Shown: positions 1-11,140 of the stretch, one piece after another | How positions within the stretch are numbered: position 1 is the stretch's first letter | Layout: each line of letters opens with the position of its first letter | DNA from: Marasmius tenuissimus | Taxonomy: Eukaryota > Basidiomycota > Agaricomycetes > Agaricales > Marasmiaceae | Assembly: GCA_029532415.1 (NCBI GenBank) | Contig: JAQOTA010000047.1 | Span: 62,001-126,000 of the forward strand | Direction of reading: 5' to 3' | DNA length: 64,000 nucleotides | The notes under the pieces: generated by a model | Seen by the model: the letters and a program-made list of their open reading frames with translations, nothing else | Told to the model about the DNA's origin: nothing | The model's database searches: none | Made by a program: the position numbers and the translations under genes

Positions 1-1708
1 TCGGCATGTCCATCTGAGGCAGTGGAATGAATATATAGAATGTATATTGGAGAGCTTGGCCATGGGACAACTCACTATTCTCGAAACGAAGCGGCCCCTG
101 CGTTGCGTTGGAACTGTTGATCAGACATATCGAGATGGAAAGGAAGACTTGTCACAAACCAGTTCCTCGATACGATAACCTTCAGACTTGTACTCAGGTC
201 CCGGAACGAATGGTGCGTTCTCATTCCGCATGCGCAGAAGGGATCTCAACTGGGAGAAAGTAGATGTATCATCACCAGTGCCTGGATAATACCACGGGTA
301 GTACTGCCGTCTGTCGATAGGTGAGCAACGAAGCTACGTATATCGGACGAGAAACTCACACAAGAGCGAAAAGACGCAGGCGCCCATCGGACCCCAAATG
401 CGATGGAGGATCGTGAGCGGCTACATATCCATGGGGGCGCTGCCGCGGAAGTGCTAAGTAGTTGATGAGGTACGATCGTAGGCCAAAGACCAGCCAAACC
501 ACGTTCTTTGCCCATTGTTTCGGAGCTGGTAGCCTGTAGCAGAACACGAGCAGATTGTATCTTTCAATCATGGGAAAAGAAGGAGGAAACGTACATCATT
601 GCCGTACGAAGTTGTTCATCAAGGAGTGAGATAAATAAGTTTGATACGAGCGAGCGTAGCCCAGGAAGGTTCGGGACACGGCGCTGAATATGCTCCATAG
701 CGAGCGTGGCAAGGCGATGGCTACTTTCAGATGGGACCATACGTTGCTCTTCGTACATCTGATATGGACAGTTCAGCGGCGCCGTCGTGCTATAATTGAG
801 ACCCCCCCACCTGGCTCCATTTGTCCAGTTCATCTAAAGTCTCCGGTATGTCTTCGATATTCATTCTTTGCCCGATCTCCTTCCACAGCAGAAAAACACT
901 CTAGGTTCGGTTAGGAAAACGACTAACGCGGAGGTCGGTCGCACCCTCACCTCTCTCTCTTCAAGACTGTATGGTCTCCAATCAAGATGAGCAACCACTT
1001 CCTGATCAACGAAGTCAATCGCGGTATGTCGTGTTCAAATTGCAAGCCTGACCATCGGTTGCAACACGAAACGGGAAAGGGTGTAAAGCATGTCGTCGTT
1101 GGACTAGTAGTTGTGTCACAAACCAGAAGAAGACTGAGAGCCGCGATCTTACGATATGATACCGATGGTGAAGCCAATTCATCCTAGCGAGCGCCAGGCA
1201 TCCTCGAGGATCAGCTTTCCCGTCATTGCCCCCATCCCTGTCCCTCCCGGTCAAAGGACACATTATGAATGAGGATATGAGAATGGCGGTCTATGAACTC
1301 GAGTTAGAGATTACGAGGGAAAATGTTGCCGCCATGGACGTACATCAGTGACCCTTTTGCTCATAGATTTCTCATGCGTGAGCTCTCCGGTCTTCAAAAG
1401 AAGTTCCGCGATAGAAGGCTAGAAATCATAGTCAGAACGTGATGGCCCTGCACGGTCGGACACCTTCATTATCTTACAATACCATATGTCTTGAACAGAG
1501 CCACCTGTGCACCAAGTCTCGAAAAAAACGGCATGTCGTAGAGGAGCGCGGTATGGGCGATTTCTTGAGCAGCTGAAGAGTCCAAGGCGCCGGCTTTTTT
1601 GAGTCGATGAAAGCGAGCCTGAGCATCCTTGAGACGTCGAAAGCGAACACTCCTGACGAAAGAAATATACGCAATGAGAGCCAGAAAGAGGGCTGTACCG
1701 AGCGACAT
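1..1708 (-). CDS. MpaB-like ER-bound oxygenase (DUF2236), 3' end cut by window edge
   Basis: Multi-exon gene read on the minus strand. Exons by splice signals: 1478-1708, 1344-1418, 1153-1290, 1053-1103, 951-1001, 811-900, 595-758, 360-533, 160-310, 76-97 and 1-13 (continues off the edge). The joined protein starts with an N-terminal membrane anchor (MSLGTALFLALIAYISFV) and then carries hallmarks of the fungal MpaB/latex-clearing-protein oxygenase family: ALFKTYGIPSIAELLLKTGE, an ARMNWLHHRYHI segment, SNDDMLYTLSRFVLQP, WRPYSLEERE, WKEIGQRMNIEDIPE and a GPEYKSEGYRIEEL tail. MpaB of mycophenolic acid biosynthesis is an ER-bound oxygenase that cleaves a farnesyl side chain; the substrate here is unknown. 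ATG at 1706-1708 was chosen over in-frame upstream codons because it directly precedes the anchor. No frameshift seen across ten joins. The protein fused with its left-edge remainder should be about 400 residues. Confidence 0.85.
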
Positions 1709-3011
1709 GAGGCTCGACGCTGTGGAAGAAAGAGGGAGAAAGAGAGATGATACCGCGTGACGCCATGGTTGTGGCCAATTTATGCTGTGTGGGAACCGGC
1801 ATCTCAAGCATTCACCCCAATCGCTTGTACATGGCGCGTTTTTCGTCTCCCAGAATAGATAGCAGGCTCTAGGCCTCGGAGTCGCGTGTATTTGGGACCT
1901 CGACGCTGTGCCGGAAACTCTTGTAGGCATTTATTCCCTTTTATGCCCTCTGCATCAGACGCGCTATAGCCTACACCCGGATGAGGCTCAAATGAAGTTC
2001 AATCTAGATACACAAGTATTGATGTCAATACCCCATCTGGAAACATCGCCGAGGACGCCACAGCTTTGCTGACGGCGGAGCCGGAAGCAATAGGTGTCGC
2101 CGATTGGAATCGTGTACATGGGTGCCCTCCCGTGCGCTGGTGTGAGACTTGATATCTGCGGCGGATATTCGTAGATTAGTATTACCTAAAGCGAAAAACT
2201 GAAATGGAGGTCTGCGCCGCCGCCAATGGAACCCGCAGATACCAATTCTCACGCCAGCAGTGACTGGACCTGTACACGATTCCATTCCAATACTGTAGAG
2301 TAGGGAAGCGACGTCACGCATCACGGAGGGGCTGTCTCGTCGCTCAGAAAAAACCGCGACATCACACCTCACGAAGGGCTCGTCGCTGGTGCAGGAGCGA
2401 AAACCAGACGGAAAATGCGGTACATTTTCCTGTTGGTGGTCGCCAAAATTGGTGACCGTCATGCATCACTCCCACCCTGTCGTCGGCGAGAATCCAAAAT
2501 GGGGGCGTCACGGTCGATCCTCCGTCGCGAGTCTCCTACACTCCACTACTGTAACAGCAGGCGACACCCATTGCTTCTGCCGTCGTTCCGCCCATCTACC
2601 GTTGTTTATTATCCACTCCATTAGGTTTACTCGATATGACATACTCGGGCGTATCCACTTCCTGTCCGTGCCTCCTTGATGGGATTGAAGAAACGGTCCC
2701 ACCCCACCCCCATGGGCTGAAACGATACGAAGGTTTTGGGATCTATCTAGATGAACTTAGGTGATTCTTGATCTGGTAGGGTGAACTTTTTTGCGCGCAG
2801 AATCGGGAAATACATCCAACAGCCCCGAGGGGCGACCAGTGACTCCTCAGAAGAAGATGAAGATGCCTGGTGTGATCTGGCTAATCTTTGGAACGCAATC
2901 GTGCCCCCAATTATAGTGCCCTAGCTCGGTCCCAGCAAAACCGTCCTATTCAAAGACCATTTATTACGCACGCTCTGTCAAACTTCTCATCCTCTGCTCA
3001 ATCACCTCAAG
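1709..3011. other. Intergenic region with no supported gene
   Basis: Open frames here are short, overlap on both strands and resemble nothing I know. The only structure seen is a 43-bp block at 2007-2049 that recurs at 17061-17103. Confidence 0.5.
2007..2049 (+). repeat. 43-bp dispersed repeat, copy 1
   Basis: Begins GATAC and contains the near-palindrome GTATTGATGTCAATAC followed by CATCTGGAAACATCGC. It matches 17061-17103 at about 40 of 43 positions, in the same orientation. Flanks differ, so it may be the remnant end of a small mobile element. Confidence 0.6.
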
Positions 3012-3473
3012 ATGACCGTCACCCTCCAACTGCCACCAATAATTGTCTCGAGTCTCATCTTCCTTAGAGCGTCGGCCTACAGTAGTGGTACGTGCTTGCC
3101 ATCATTGCGAACGACACGATCAAAGTGAGTCTAGCTTCGGTGCAGTTTCTGCGTCTGCGCTCTTCATGTGGGACTGGCTGCTGTCCTTTCAAGACGAGGT
3201 GAGTGTTATCAATTATTATCTTCTAGATTCTGACCGAACAATGAATTTGCCTAGGTCGACCTGATATGGGTCAGTTCACCGGCGATTCCTTTGAAGCAGT
3301 CGTCTCAACTGATATTACGTGCTATATCAGTCTTCAAAGACAAGTTTCATCAATTTTCTATTTATCTTCGTGGGTGGCTCTGGCTGCATAGTCGTCGTTC
3401 TTATTTCTGATGGCCGAACGCCTCCTTCCAATACCAGAACCGGTATTTCAACATGTTCTGCCGACATGTGGAT
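3012..3473 (+). pseudogene. 5' part of a split DUF6533-type 7TM membrane protein gene
   Basis: Exons 3012-3087, 3146-3198, 3255-3269 and from 3331 read MTVTLQLPPIIVSS..., then ALFMWDWLLSFQDEVDLIW, then a hydrophobic segment with INFLFIFV and a CSADMW end near 3473. The family usually opens with a TM helix of the form ALLLYDYLLT(L/F)xDEVxLIW, then a second helix, then a Cys/Trp segment, then a helix ending in ILRLxAIY. This copy stops just before that third helix, which is found 12 kb downstream (15944-16816). The first two helices are open and properly spliced, so the break looks like an insertion rather than slow decay. The second-helix exon is the least certain part. Confidence 0.55.
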
Positions 3474-3483
3474 AGTGTCTGTG

Positions 3484-5954
3484 CGTGAAGATAGTTACAG
3501 GATCGAGCTTTGCCAAGCCCGGCGGATGCTGATGAGTTCAATACAGTGTACTTCGTCAAAAAACCGTCCTTGGAGGTGCGACCTTTAAGATTGATAGTGC
3601 TTGGTTGATTTGTCGCTCACTGATCATTTCCTTAGCTGTAAGCATGTTTCGATATTTCCTGGTGGATGTTTGCGCTTGAATAGTCTGACCATGGACTTGT
3701 GCTATTTGACCTCGTTAGCTGTAAGCCATTCATCGCTCATCTTTCAATTTGCCTCCCCAGTTCAACGTTATTGTAGGCCTCTTCTGGGTGAAATATTTCC
3801 AGGTTATCACGGGTGCGAGTTCATTCCTATCTCATCAGCAAAATACCCGGACCGATGTAATGTAATTAGTATCCCCGATATTCGTTGGGTAGGACAAAAC
3901 CCGCTGCACCTGGTTGCGAACAGGAACGGCCTATATAACCATATTAAAACTTTCCTGAAATGCAGAAGAATAGCGAGAATCTGTGAGCATGATACTGGTT
4001 GAAATCAACGGATTTGCGTACCTCGTAATGAGTTATGAAGGTGATACTGGAGAGCGAGGGTTGTTGCGAGTTACACAAAATGTACCGGGTTTTGGGGGGT
4101 TTTAACCGGTTTTCAGGGAAAGTACCGGATACCAAGGAGTATGTGGAGTTGCGGGAGGTGGAACAAATATCAAGTGTCATCATCAGTTGTGGAGAGAGCA
4201 AGAGATAGTACAGGTTCTCTACAATTCTCGAGATGGCCAGGCGTTTCAAGGGATGTATATATATCATATCCACATCCCATCCTCAGATAGTCTATTGAGT
4301 ATCTCATGTAGGGCAATGACGACGAGGAAATAAAATAAATTGGTGCATTATCACATGAAATTACACACACAACGAATACAGGGTGAGCAAGCTTGGTTTG
4401 TACAGGTGAGTGTTATCACCTAAACCAGGGCGAGACGTTCTCAACAAAGGGCCAACAACGCCAACTTACCTCCTGCTGGCCGACATATAAGCATCCCTAT
4501 GGAGGCGCGATGAGTTTGCGTATTGAGTGAGTTAAGAAAGGAGTATGCGTACATTATGGGACGCATATATGCACCTCAATGTTTTATAGGAGCGATGAAA
4601 ATGCAGGATGGACGGCGACGTTGACGGCAGAATTGACTTGCGCCCTGTAGTGAAATCACGAGTCACGAGTCAGTAGCCATCTCAAGTAAAGAGGTAAGGC
4701 GCACATACATTTCTACATACCCCATCTCGTCCTTTCAACGCTAACACAACTGATTCAGTATGTGGAGAAGGGGGCGAAAGATCAAGTGGAACATACCTAT
4801 GATCGGGGAACCAGGCTTCAGGGGAGCTGGAGGTAAAGCATTGAGCAGCTTGAGTAGAGCATGTTGAGGTCAAGTATTGTGGATGGCATTGAGCAACAGG
4901 AGGGTAGGTGGAACAGAGAAAATGGCAGGTGGTGGTCGGGGAAGGGAAGAAAGAGGGGATAGTTGACGATTTGCAGCGTGTCGGGTTTATATAGCGGGCA
5001 GGTGGTCCGTGCGGCCATTGTGGAAGGTCAATGACGTTGGTGACGGTGCACATGCATCGTCACTGACGCAATCGCTTGGAACAGGTGTTTGGTGTCCTCA
5101 GACCAGTAATTGACGCGCTTGAGTCTTCGGTACAGTCAAATTCATCCTCCGGGTTCCCTGTTGGTCCTTAGTCTTGCAGTCGGCATTGTCGACAATCTAG
5201 AGATAGCTTAGGAGGTCCATTGGAGAAAACAGAGATAATAAACGCGCCTCAGCCATAGATTCCATCCCATCAACGTTGCATCTGTGTCGTGGATGCCAAC
5301 AATGTCTAATGATGCCGGCGATGAAGACAGAACTAGTGGATCAAGGTATATTTGAATGTCTGTGAGTGTATCGGGATGCTAACAAGGAACATACCTTGAG
5401 CTTAATGAAGGTTTGTCTTTCACGACGGTGGTTGAAGGTCGGGTTGAGCATGAGCTGTCATTTGCAGGCGCGCGATGCTAGAATTCATACTCCGACAAGA
5501 ACTCAGCACAAGCGCTCGCTCAGGCGCCTGCGCTCAAATCTTTTGTCGATCTACCCCCAAGCACAATGGTCAAGGTAAGTTATTGTAGTAGATAGAGAAC
5601 CTATGAACCTATTTGAGATCCATTGAGCACTGGATAGCATCGCTCAATAGCCTGGTAACTCATCAAAACCCGGTTAAAACCACCTAAAACTAGTTAAAAC
5701 CCCCTTTGAAGTCCCAAAATCGGCTTCAACGTGTTCCACCCACCGCAACGAGTTCAATGAGGCACAACCCCGGAGATAATTTTAGGGGGTTTTAACGTAT
5801 TTCTGGTGAGCTTCAATCCTGTTGCGATAGCATTCTGATACTGTTATGATCTGCTGAAATTGTGTAAACGTGTTTCGGAACTTCTACCAAGGTACAACAC
5901 GATCAAAATCTACCAATACTGCATCGCCCTATTTTACTGACGCAAACTCATTGT
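3484..5954. repeat. Repeat-derived region without a gene
   Basis: No coding region is supported. Blocks GGGGTTTTAACC at about 4096, GGTTAAAACC and GTTAAAACCCCC around 5670-5705, and GGGGGTTTTAACG at about 5790 form direct and inverted repeats, with GTTGCGGGAGGTGGAAC (about 4151) inverted as GTTCCACCCACCGCAAC (about 5738). The interior 4900-5060 (GTTTATATAG, GGTGGTCCGTGCGGC, GACGTTGGTGACG) is homologous to 18985-19085 inside the 2.3-kb element. It looks like one or more decayed non-autonomous elements lying between the split-gene 5' part and the Plavaka element. Confidence 0.5.
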
Positions 5955-5990
5955 CACCAGCGAACCCAGGCCGCCCTGACCACTAGCTGG
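5955..5990 (+). repeat. Left terminal inverted repeat of the 9.9-kb element
   Basis: CACCAGCGAACCCAGGCCGC, then CCTGACCA and a CTAGCTGGTG subterminal motif. It matches the reverse complement of 15828-15863 and the ends of the 2.3-kb element. Confidence 0.75.
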
Positions 5991-6213
5991 TGAGCCCCGC
6001 CAGCCACGACCAGGACCCTTCACCCTGGGGCTCCCGGGTCACTGGCTGATGGGTGATGGCGTTTCTGCCCAGATAGCGTAAGGATTTCGTGACCTTATAA
6101 TAGCTGTAAGTATGCTAGATAATTGTAAGTAGCCGTACGAATGAAATGGTATGACTACTTACCGGCCGGAGTTCAACAATCTGAGACGGAATTCTCAGAG
6201 AGGACAGGCTAAT

Positions 6214-6300
6214 CGGCATGAGAAGACGGAGTCAGACTGACCGGCACTGTCAGCCTAACCGGCATGAGAAGACGGAGTCAGCCTGGCCTGAGTTGCCAGT
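6214..6300 (+). repeat. Short tandem repeat inside the left end of the transposon
   Basis: CGGCATGAGAAGACGGAGTC occurs twice (about 6214 and 6260), within a longer run of degenerate CAGxCTGACCGGCA units up to about 6420. A similar degenerate block is at 18040-18190 in the 2.3-kb element. Probably subterminal repeat sequence. Confidence 0.6.
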
Positions 6301-6701
6301 CTGACGGGGATGACAAGACAACATCAGCCTGATCCACATGGTCAGGCACCCCCATTCCGGTGAGTATGATCAAGCAACGTCAGTCTCGTTCTCGATGCCA
6401 GGGCAACAGCAATCTAACAAGGATGATCAGTGAGATGAATGCTGAGTTGGAGTGACCATACGCAGCCAACGTTGATGCCTACGCCAAGCTACCATTATTC
6501 CATTTGACTCTCACATGTAGCACGACGACTGTGCGATATTGATAGGCAGAAAACATGATAGCATTAGCACGATACAGACGACACAGGCAAGCAAATACAG
6601 CACGGACAGCAGACAATAGCGGGGATGCAAACGATAGCAACAGGGAGCACGGATTGAGAGAACGATAACGAAAAAAAAGGAAGCGAGCGAGCAAAAAGAT
6701 T

Positions 6702-8590
6702 CTAGTTACCATCGCCATCACCATTCTGTTCCTCCCCATGACCAGTGGCTCTAGCGGCTTCCTCAGCAGCTTTCTCGGCAGCAGCTTTCTCGGCGGCAGC
6801 TTTCTCGGCGGCAGCCTTAGCAGCAGCGGCCTCCTTCTCGCGACGTTGGTGATACTGGTTGAGGTTGGAGCCGTCCTTGGGTTTCTTGTCCCTCAGCGAC
6901 TTCTCTACACGACCCTTCGCGTCGCCGAATACCTCTCTGTCATGGTAAGAGTCAGCGAAAATGTACGAGTGAGGAGAGAGAACCCACTTACATGTTCCAG
7001 AACTGCATGATCTGGTCTTGCTGGACGGCGTCGAGGGTCCGGTAGAAGTCGAGTGTGCCGTAATAGAATTCCTGGAAAGAGAAGTCGTTGTCGTCCTCGC
7101 CCCACGAGTCGACAGTGCTCATTGCGTAGCGCAGCTAGATAAAATATTTGAGCCTTGTGAAACAACTGGTAAGGGGAGAGACTTACCATCATTGCGACGT
7201 AGACCTTGGACTCTGGAGTGAAGACGCGCATGTCCATGGATCTTGCAATGTCGACATGTTTGTTCTTGTTTCCAATCCTGCCCGACGTGAAGATAGTTCT
7301 GGCAACCTGGAAAACGGTGAGCAGGATCATAGAAGGACGACGAGGAAATCTTACGTTGGCGAGTAGGGGGGATAGAAGAAAACCGTCCTCGAACCGCTTG
7401 ATTGGTTCTCCATCTTCGTCCAGGGCGGGTTCCTCGACAAAGAAGACGTCGTAGAGCAGTGCTGGAAGGCCACCCGCATCGAGTTCTTTCTTGGACGTTC
7501 TATAGGCGTCCAGGATCCTAACGTTGACAGACTTAGTTGGGTGTTGAATGAATGACAGTGGATGGAAACTTACTCGGATCGTTCAGCATCATTGCCATCG
7601 CGGTACTCGACAATGTCGTCCCAGTCGAGCATGAGCTCGAGGATCACGTCGTTCCTCATACCACGTTCGGTCTTTGGACCTTTCGAGGAGAAATTTTGCA
7701 CGCAGCTGGTGCCGGTAAAGATGTTGGGGCTGACAAGCTTGTGTAATTCCCGCTTGAGTGTATGATTGTCGTCGTATTGGACCTGGTTAGCGACCTTCCA
7801 GAGCTAGTAAGGGATAGTCAGTGGATATTCGAAAGGCAATGGCATCAGCAACGTACCTTTGAAGCAATCTTCAGAAATTCTTCCGGATCTTGATGCACGA
7901 CACAGAATTCCGCGAAGATGAGGAAGACTGGGCTGTGTGCTTTGAGCTTCTCCCAACAGTCGAGACAGTGAGTGAGGTAGTCCCTTTCGAATCATGAATG
8001 AGATATATGCGCTAAAAAAAAACGATGATGCACGTACCGTGTACCAGGAGTGGTCTTCTCGGTGTTCTCTGGTTGGATGAGAGGCGTGGCATCCGAGGGG
8101 GTGGGCTCACTTGGCTCCATATTCTGGTCGGTGTTGGGGTCAGCTGCAGGAGTTGCTTCGAGGTTTGGAAGCTCGACGATGAAGTCGGCCCAATCGTCTG
8201 CATATTCGTCTTGTTGTTCTGCCCTGACGCCCTCAACGTAGACGTTGAACAACGGGAGGAAAGGATTGATGCAGCGCTTGAAATACTTGGCACCCTCAAC
8301 GAGCTGCTGCTCGACGGTCTTCTCCTTGGCTTGTCGGGGGCGTCTATATATGCGGGTATAAGTGATATGTCAACTTCATAAAAAGGGAAAACTTACTTGA
8401 CGCGAGGCTTCTTGACCACTTTTAACGAGTTTAAAGCCGACTCGCACTCTTTACGCTTCTTGTCGGCAGCTGTTTGAACTGGCTGGCGCACTGGAGGAGG
8501 AGGAGTAGCAGACGACCGTACTGGAGTGGCTGGGGCCTGAGCACGAGGGTCAGCGGTACGGGAGGCAGTATTACTGGTACGAGGAGCCAT
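6702..8590 (-). CDS. Transposon accessory gene B, lysine/alanine-rich tail, unknown function
   Basis: Starts at ATG 8588-8590 (MAPRTSNTASRT...), ends at TAG 6702-6704, about eight exons. The N-terminal 65 residues are basic and disordered (KKRKE, KKPRVKRR). The middle is an alpha-helical domain of about 250 residues with VEQQLVEGAKYFKRCINPF, LKIASKLWKVANQVQYDDN, RGMRNDVILELMLDWDDIVE, and VARTIFTSGRIGNKNKHVDI followed by RYAMSTVDSWGEDDNDFSFQ. The C-terminus has repeats of EKAAA and ends in an acidic GDGDGN. I recognise this architecture from the plus-minus gene pairs of basidiomycete Plavaka-like elements but cannot give a biochemical role. A 230-bp interval separates it from gene A on the same strand, with a GA-rich tract at 8595-8655 that may be its promoter. 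Confidence 0.7.
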
Positions 8591-8837
8591 GGCGATGGTG
8601 GTGGTAGGAGGACAAGAGGGAGGAGGAGGAGGAAGAGGAGGGGAGGGGGGGGAATTTATAGGCTGGGCCAGCGGAGTTTGAAATCGCGTCAGGCCAGTCG
8701 CGTCGGTCAGTCGCGTCAGTCTTTCGCATACGTCACAGACGTCACACAGGTCGCGACAGGAAAAATAGCTATGATTCAGTACGTAGAAAGACACCAGGAC
8801 AGGATTCTGTACGAAAGCGTGTAAACACGACCAGAAA

Positions 8838-10441
8838 TCAAGTGGATGTAGCGTATGGGCGAACCTCTGGTCTATGAGCAAACCGGATCCGAGCCTCCTC
8901 CCTGGCAGCATGCATGTACTGCTTCGCCGTAGCCTTTTGTTGAGCCGACTCCTTCACCCTCACGACCTGAAGGTGAGGCTGAAGCTCAACCCTCTCATCG
9001 GTAAGAGTCTCTTTACTCTTTTCTCTCTCGATTACTCCGCCGACGATCCATTCATTCTCTGCCTTCTGCTCTCCTATGTAGAGCGTAGAGATCCAACGAA
9101 CGAGTTTCCCAATATCTGCGCTGGAGCCGGCCATAACTACCATGAGCGATGTTTCGGTGCTGGCCTTGATAGCCTCCAGCGAGCGAGCGATACGATGATG
9201 CGGAATGGTATGAGCGACTGCCAATCTCCCTTTCCCCGGTTTGTATTCAACTTCGACGCCGCGGGTTCGGGAAACAGGCTTGACGTAGACGTTTTTGTCT
9301 CCGGAGTCGTGAGGCCCACCAACGATTCAGACCTGGATCTGCAAGCCAACCAGTTTTGGATGGAGAATCCAGTGGTCTCGCTCAGTTGGGGCCAGCTCCG
9401 AGAGAGGGTTCCACACGTCGTGGCAATCTCGCATTGTAGGGTGGGTTTGAGGAGGTGGTGTATCACCGCGAGAACGGGGTATAGAATCGAGGTTTACGGG
9501 CAACGCGTCGAACCTCCGAAGACAAACTTCTGGGTCGGGGAGGTCAGGTCGAAGATACCACACCTCATGGTGGTGGTCAAGTGGCCGCCAGTGGTTCAGC
9601 CGAAGAAGACTGTTCTCCTCGACGACGTGTCGGTAGTCAATGCGTTCGATGGGCTGAGCCCGGCCGTCTCGCACGACGTTGAGTTCGATATCGAGCAGTA
9701 AACCAGATTTTACGTCGCTGAGGTCTGCTTCGGGAGTCATGTCGATGATCGTTCCCAGCAGCCCCCAGTCGATGTGGACGCCTCGAACTGTCCCCGAGCA
9801 AGCTTTGGAGAACGAGCCGATGACCCAGACCTTGGTGCCTAACCAAGGATCGCGTCCGGTGTACATTGGCCTGGTTCCAGTTTCTTCGGGACCCAAGTCG
9901 GGACCAAATACCGGTTCGGGATCTTCAGCGGTCTGGGCTGGCGTTGGCGTTGGCAAAGGGTCGGGTTCTGCGGTTGCGGTAGGTTCGGAATCCATCAAAT
10001 CGTCAAGAGTGTCGCTGCCAGCAGCAGCAGCAGCGTCTGCTCGCAGACTCGCAGCAATAACGTCTGCGATCATTTGTGCGCAACGTTCGTCCGTCTCGTT
10101 CTCGTTCTCATTCTCGTACTCAATCTCATCGTCTTCTTCATCTTCGTTCTTGTCGTCTTCTTCGTCGTCATCGTCGTCGTTTTCATCCTAATAGGTACCT
10201 TTAGTTGTTATAGCTGACGACAAGCAAAAGATACATACCTGCAATGCTTGTAGTTTCTGCGCCGCACGTCGCTTTTCCATCTCGTACAGTCGATACGATT
10301 CCGCCGGGGACAGCATCACAGTTTCCATCTCTTCCTCTTCCCCATCGATTCCATCCTGCAAATTTTTGTTGATCGGTGAGCTAGACTGTGGAAATAATAT
10401 CAGCTCTTATTTTTCGTTATTGAAAAGACGAGACATACCAT
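8838..10441 (-). pseudogene. Transposon accessory gene A, acidic protein, with an in-frame TGA
   Basis: After a leader intron and exon 2 (from 10488), the ATG (10439-10441) is the last codon of its exon. The next exon gives MSSSPINKNLQDG... and the KRRAAQKLQAL segment. Then follow a strongly acidic run (DENDDDDDEEDD), a domain with DPWLGTKVWVIGSFSKA and ERIDYRHVVEENSLLRLNHW, and an IVGGPHD...YVKPVSRTRGVEVEY segment ending RPYATST at 8838. At 9327-9329 a TGA interrupts the frame exactly between ...KLVGLQIQV and IVGGPHDSGDKNVY; the frame is the same on both sides and both sides look coding. This suggests a recent nonsense change, a read-through, or a sequence error. The protein family is not known to me; the paired genes and shared leader tie it to the transposon. 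Confidence 0.6.
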
Positions 10442-10488
10442 CGAGGAGTATGCAAATTGGGGTATGGTCCGAACGGGTGACGCCTGTC

Positions 10489-11097
10489 CTGCAAAAGAGA
10501 AAAAGAACCGTCAGCATCGTTGCTAACGGTCTCAACGTTCATAGAATGAAAAAGAATTTAAACGGGCCATCTGCCCTTTATTTCACTCGTATTGTAGCTT
10601 AGAACGTTATATTATAATTCTACATAATTATTATATACTATACTAACGAAAACGTACCTTGGTTGAACGACACTCAACCACGATGGTGGTGGTCCAGTGT
10701 CAAGAGCAGAGGAAGCGCCCAAGTGTTGCCGCGCGTCAGTTAATTCAAGGATTCTCACACGATTTCTGCGCAAGCGCCTTGAGGCGCTTGAGTCAGGTAA
10801 GCGCCTCAAGGCGCTTGCGCAGAAATCGTGTGAGAACTCTGGAATTATCTGACGCACGCGTGCCTCTGGCGCTTATGCCTCTCCTGACACTGGACCACCA
10901 CCATCGTGGTTGAGTGTCGTTCAACCAAGGTACGTTTTCGTTAGTATAGTATATAATAATTATGTAGAATTATAATATAACGTTCTAAGCTACAATACGA
11001 GTGAAATAAAGGGCAGATGGCCCGTTTAAATTCATTTTCATTCTATGAACGTTGAGACCGTTAGCAACGATGCTGACGGTTCTTTTTCTCTTTATAG
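10489..11097. promoter_or_regulatory. Mirror-image divergent promoter with duplicated leader exon and leader intron
   Basis: Each palindrome arm carries the 3' half of a leader exon (CATCGTGGTTGAGTGTCG... to CCAAG), a 5' splice site GTACGT and an intron: 10930-11097 on the plus strand and 10489-10657 on the minus strand. The introns end exactly where the gene-specific exons begin: GCACTCTGTATG for the transposase, GACAGGCGTCAC for accessory gene A. The leader has no useful open frame, so it is 5' untranslated. Transcription probably starts near the centre in both directions. This is inferred from sequence symmetry and splice signals only. Confidence 0.6.
10493..11095. repeat. ~600-bp near-perfect palindrome between divergent transposon genes
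   Basis: Arms run from about 10493 to 10789 and from 10799 to 11095 with a 9-nt spacer (GAGTCAGGT). The outer 165 bp of each arm are almost identical (for example TTAGTATAGTATATAATAAT and ATACGAGTGAAATAAAGGG occur in both orientations). The inner 100 bp have more differences, except the central AAGCGCCTCAAGGCGCTTGC block next to GCAGAAATCGTGTGAG. In each arm, read outward, there is CAACCAAG|GTACGT followed by a 168-169-nt segment ending in a pyrimidine tract and TTTTGCAG (minus side) or TTTATAG (plus side). Confidence 0.9.
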
Positions 11098-11140
11098 GCA
11101 CTCTGTATGACGCTCGTGGACGACCTCGGCGTCTCGAACA

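Noticed and set aside
4086..4110. GGGTTTTGGGGGGTTTTAACC, possible telomere-like repeat
   Set aside because: Fungal telomere repeats are TTAGGG-type; here only irregular short copies that recur as inverted repeats.
8595..8655. GAGGAGGA-rich tract
   Set aside because: Simple purine run upstream of gene B; no more than promoter low complexity.
8874..9701. 275-codon open frame on the plus strand
   Set aside because: It is the antisense shadow of accessory gene A, whose minus-strand exons have family-like motifs and splice joins.
9679..10191. Ser-rich open frame (plus strand)
   Set aside because: Antisense of the acidic Asp/Glu run of gene A.
10493..11095. Palindrome as an independent fold-back transposon
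   Set aside because: Arm ends coincide exactly with 3' splice sites of both genes, and no target duplication was found, so a built-in leader is the better reading, though not proven.
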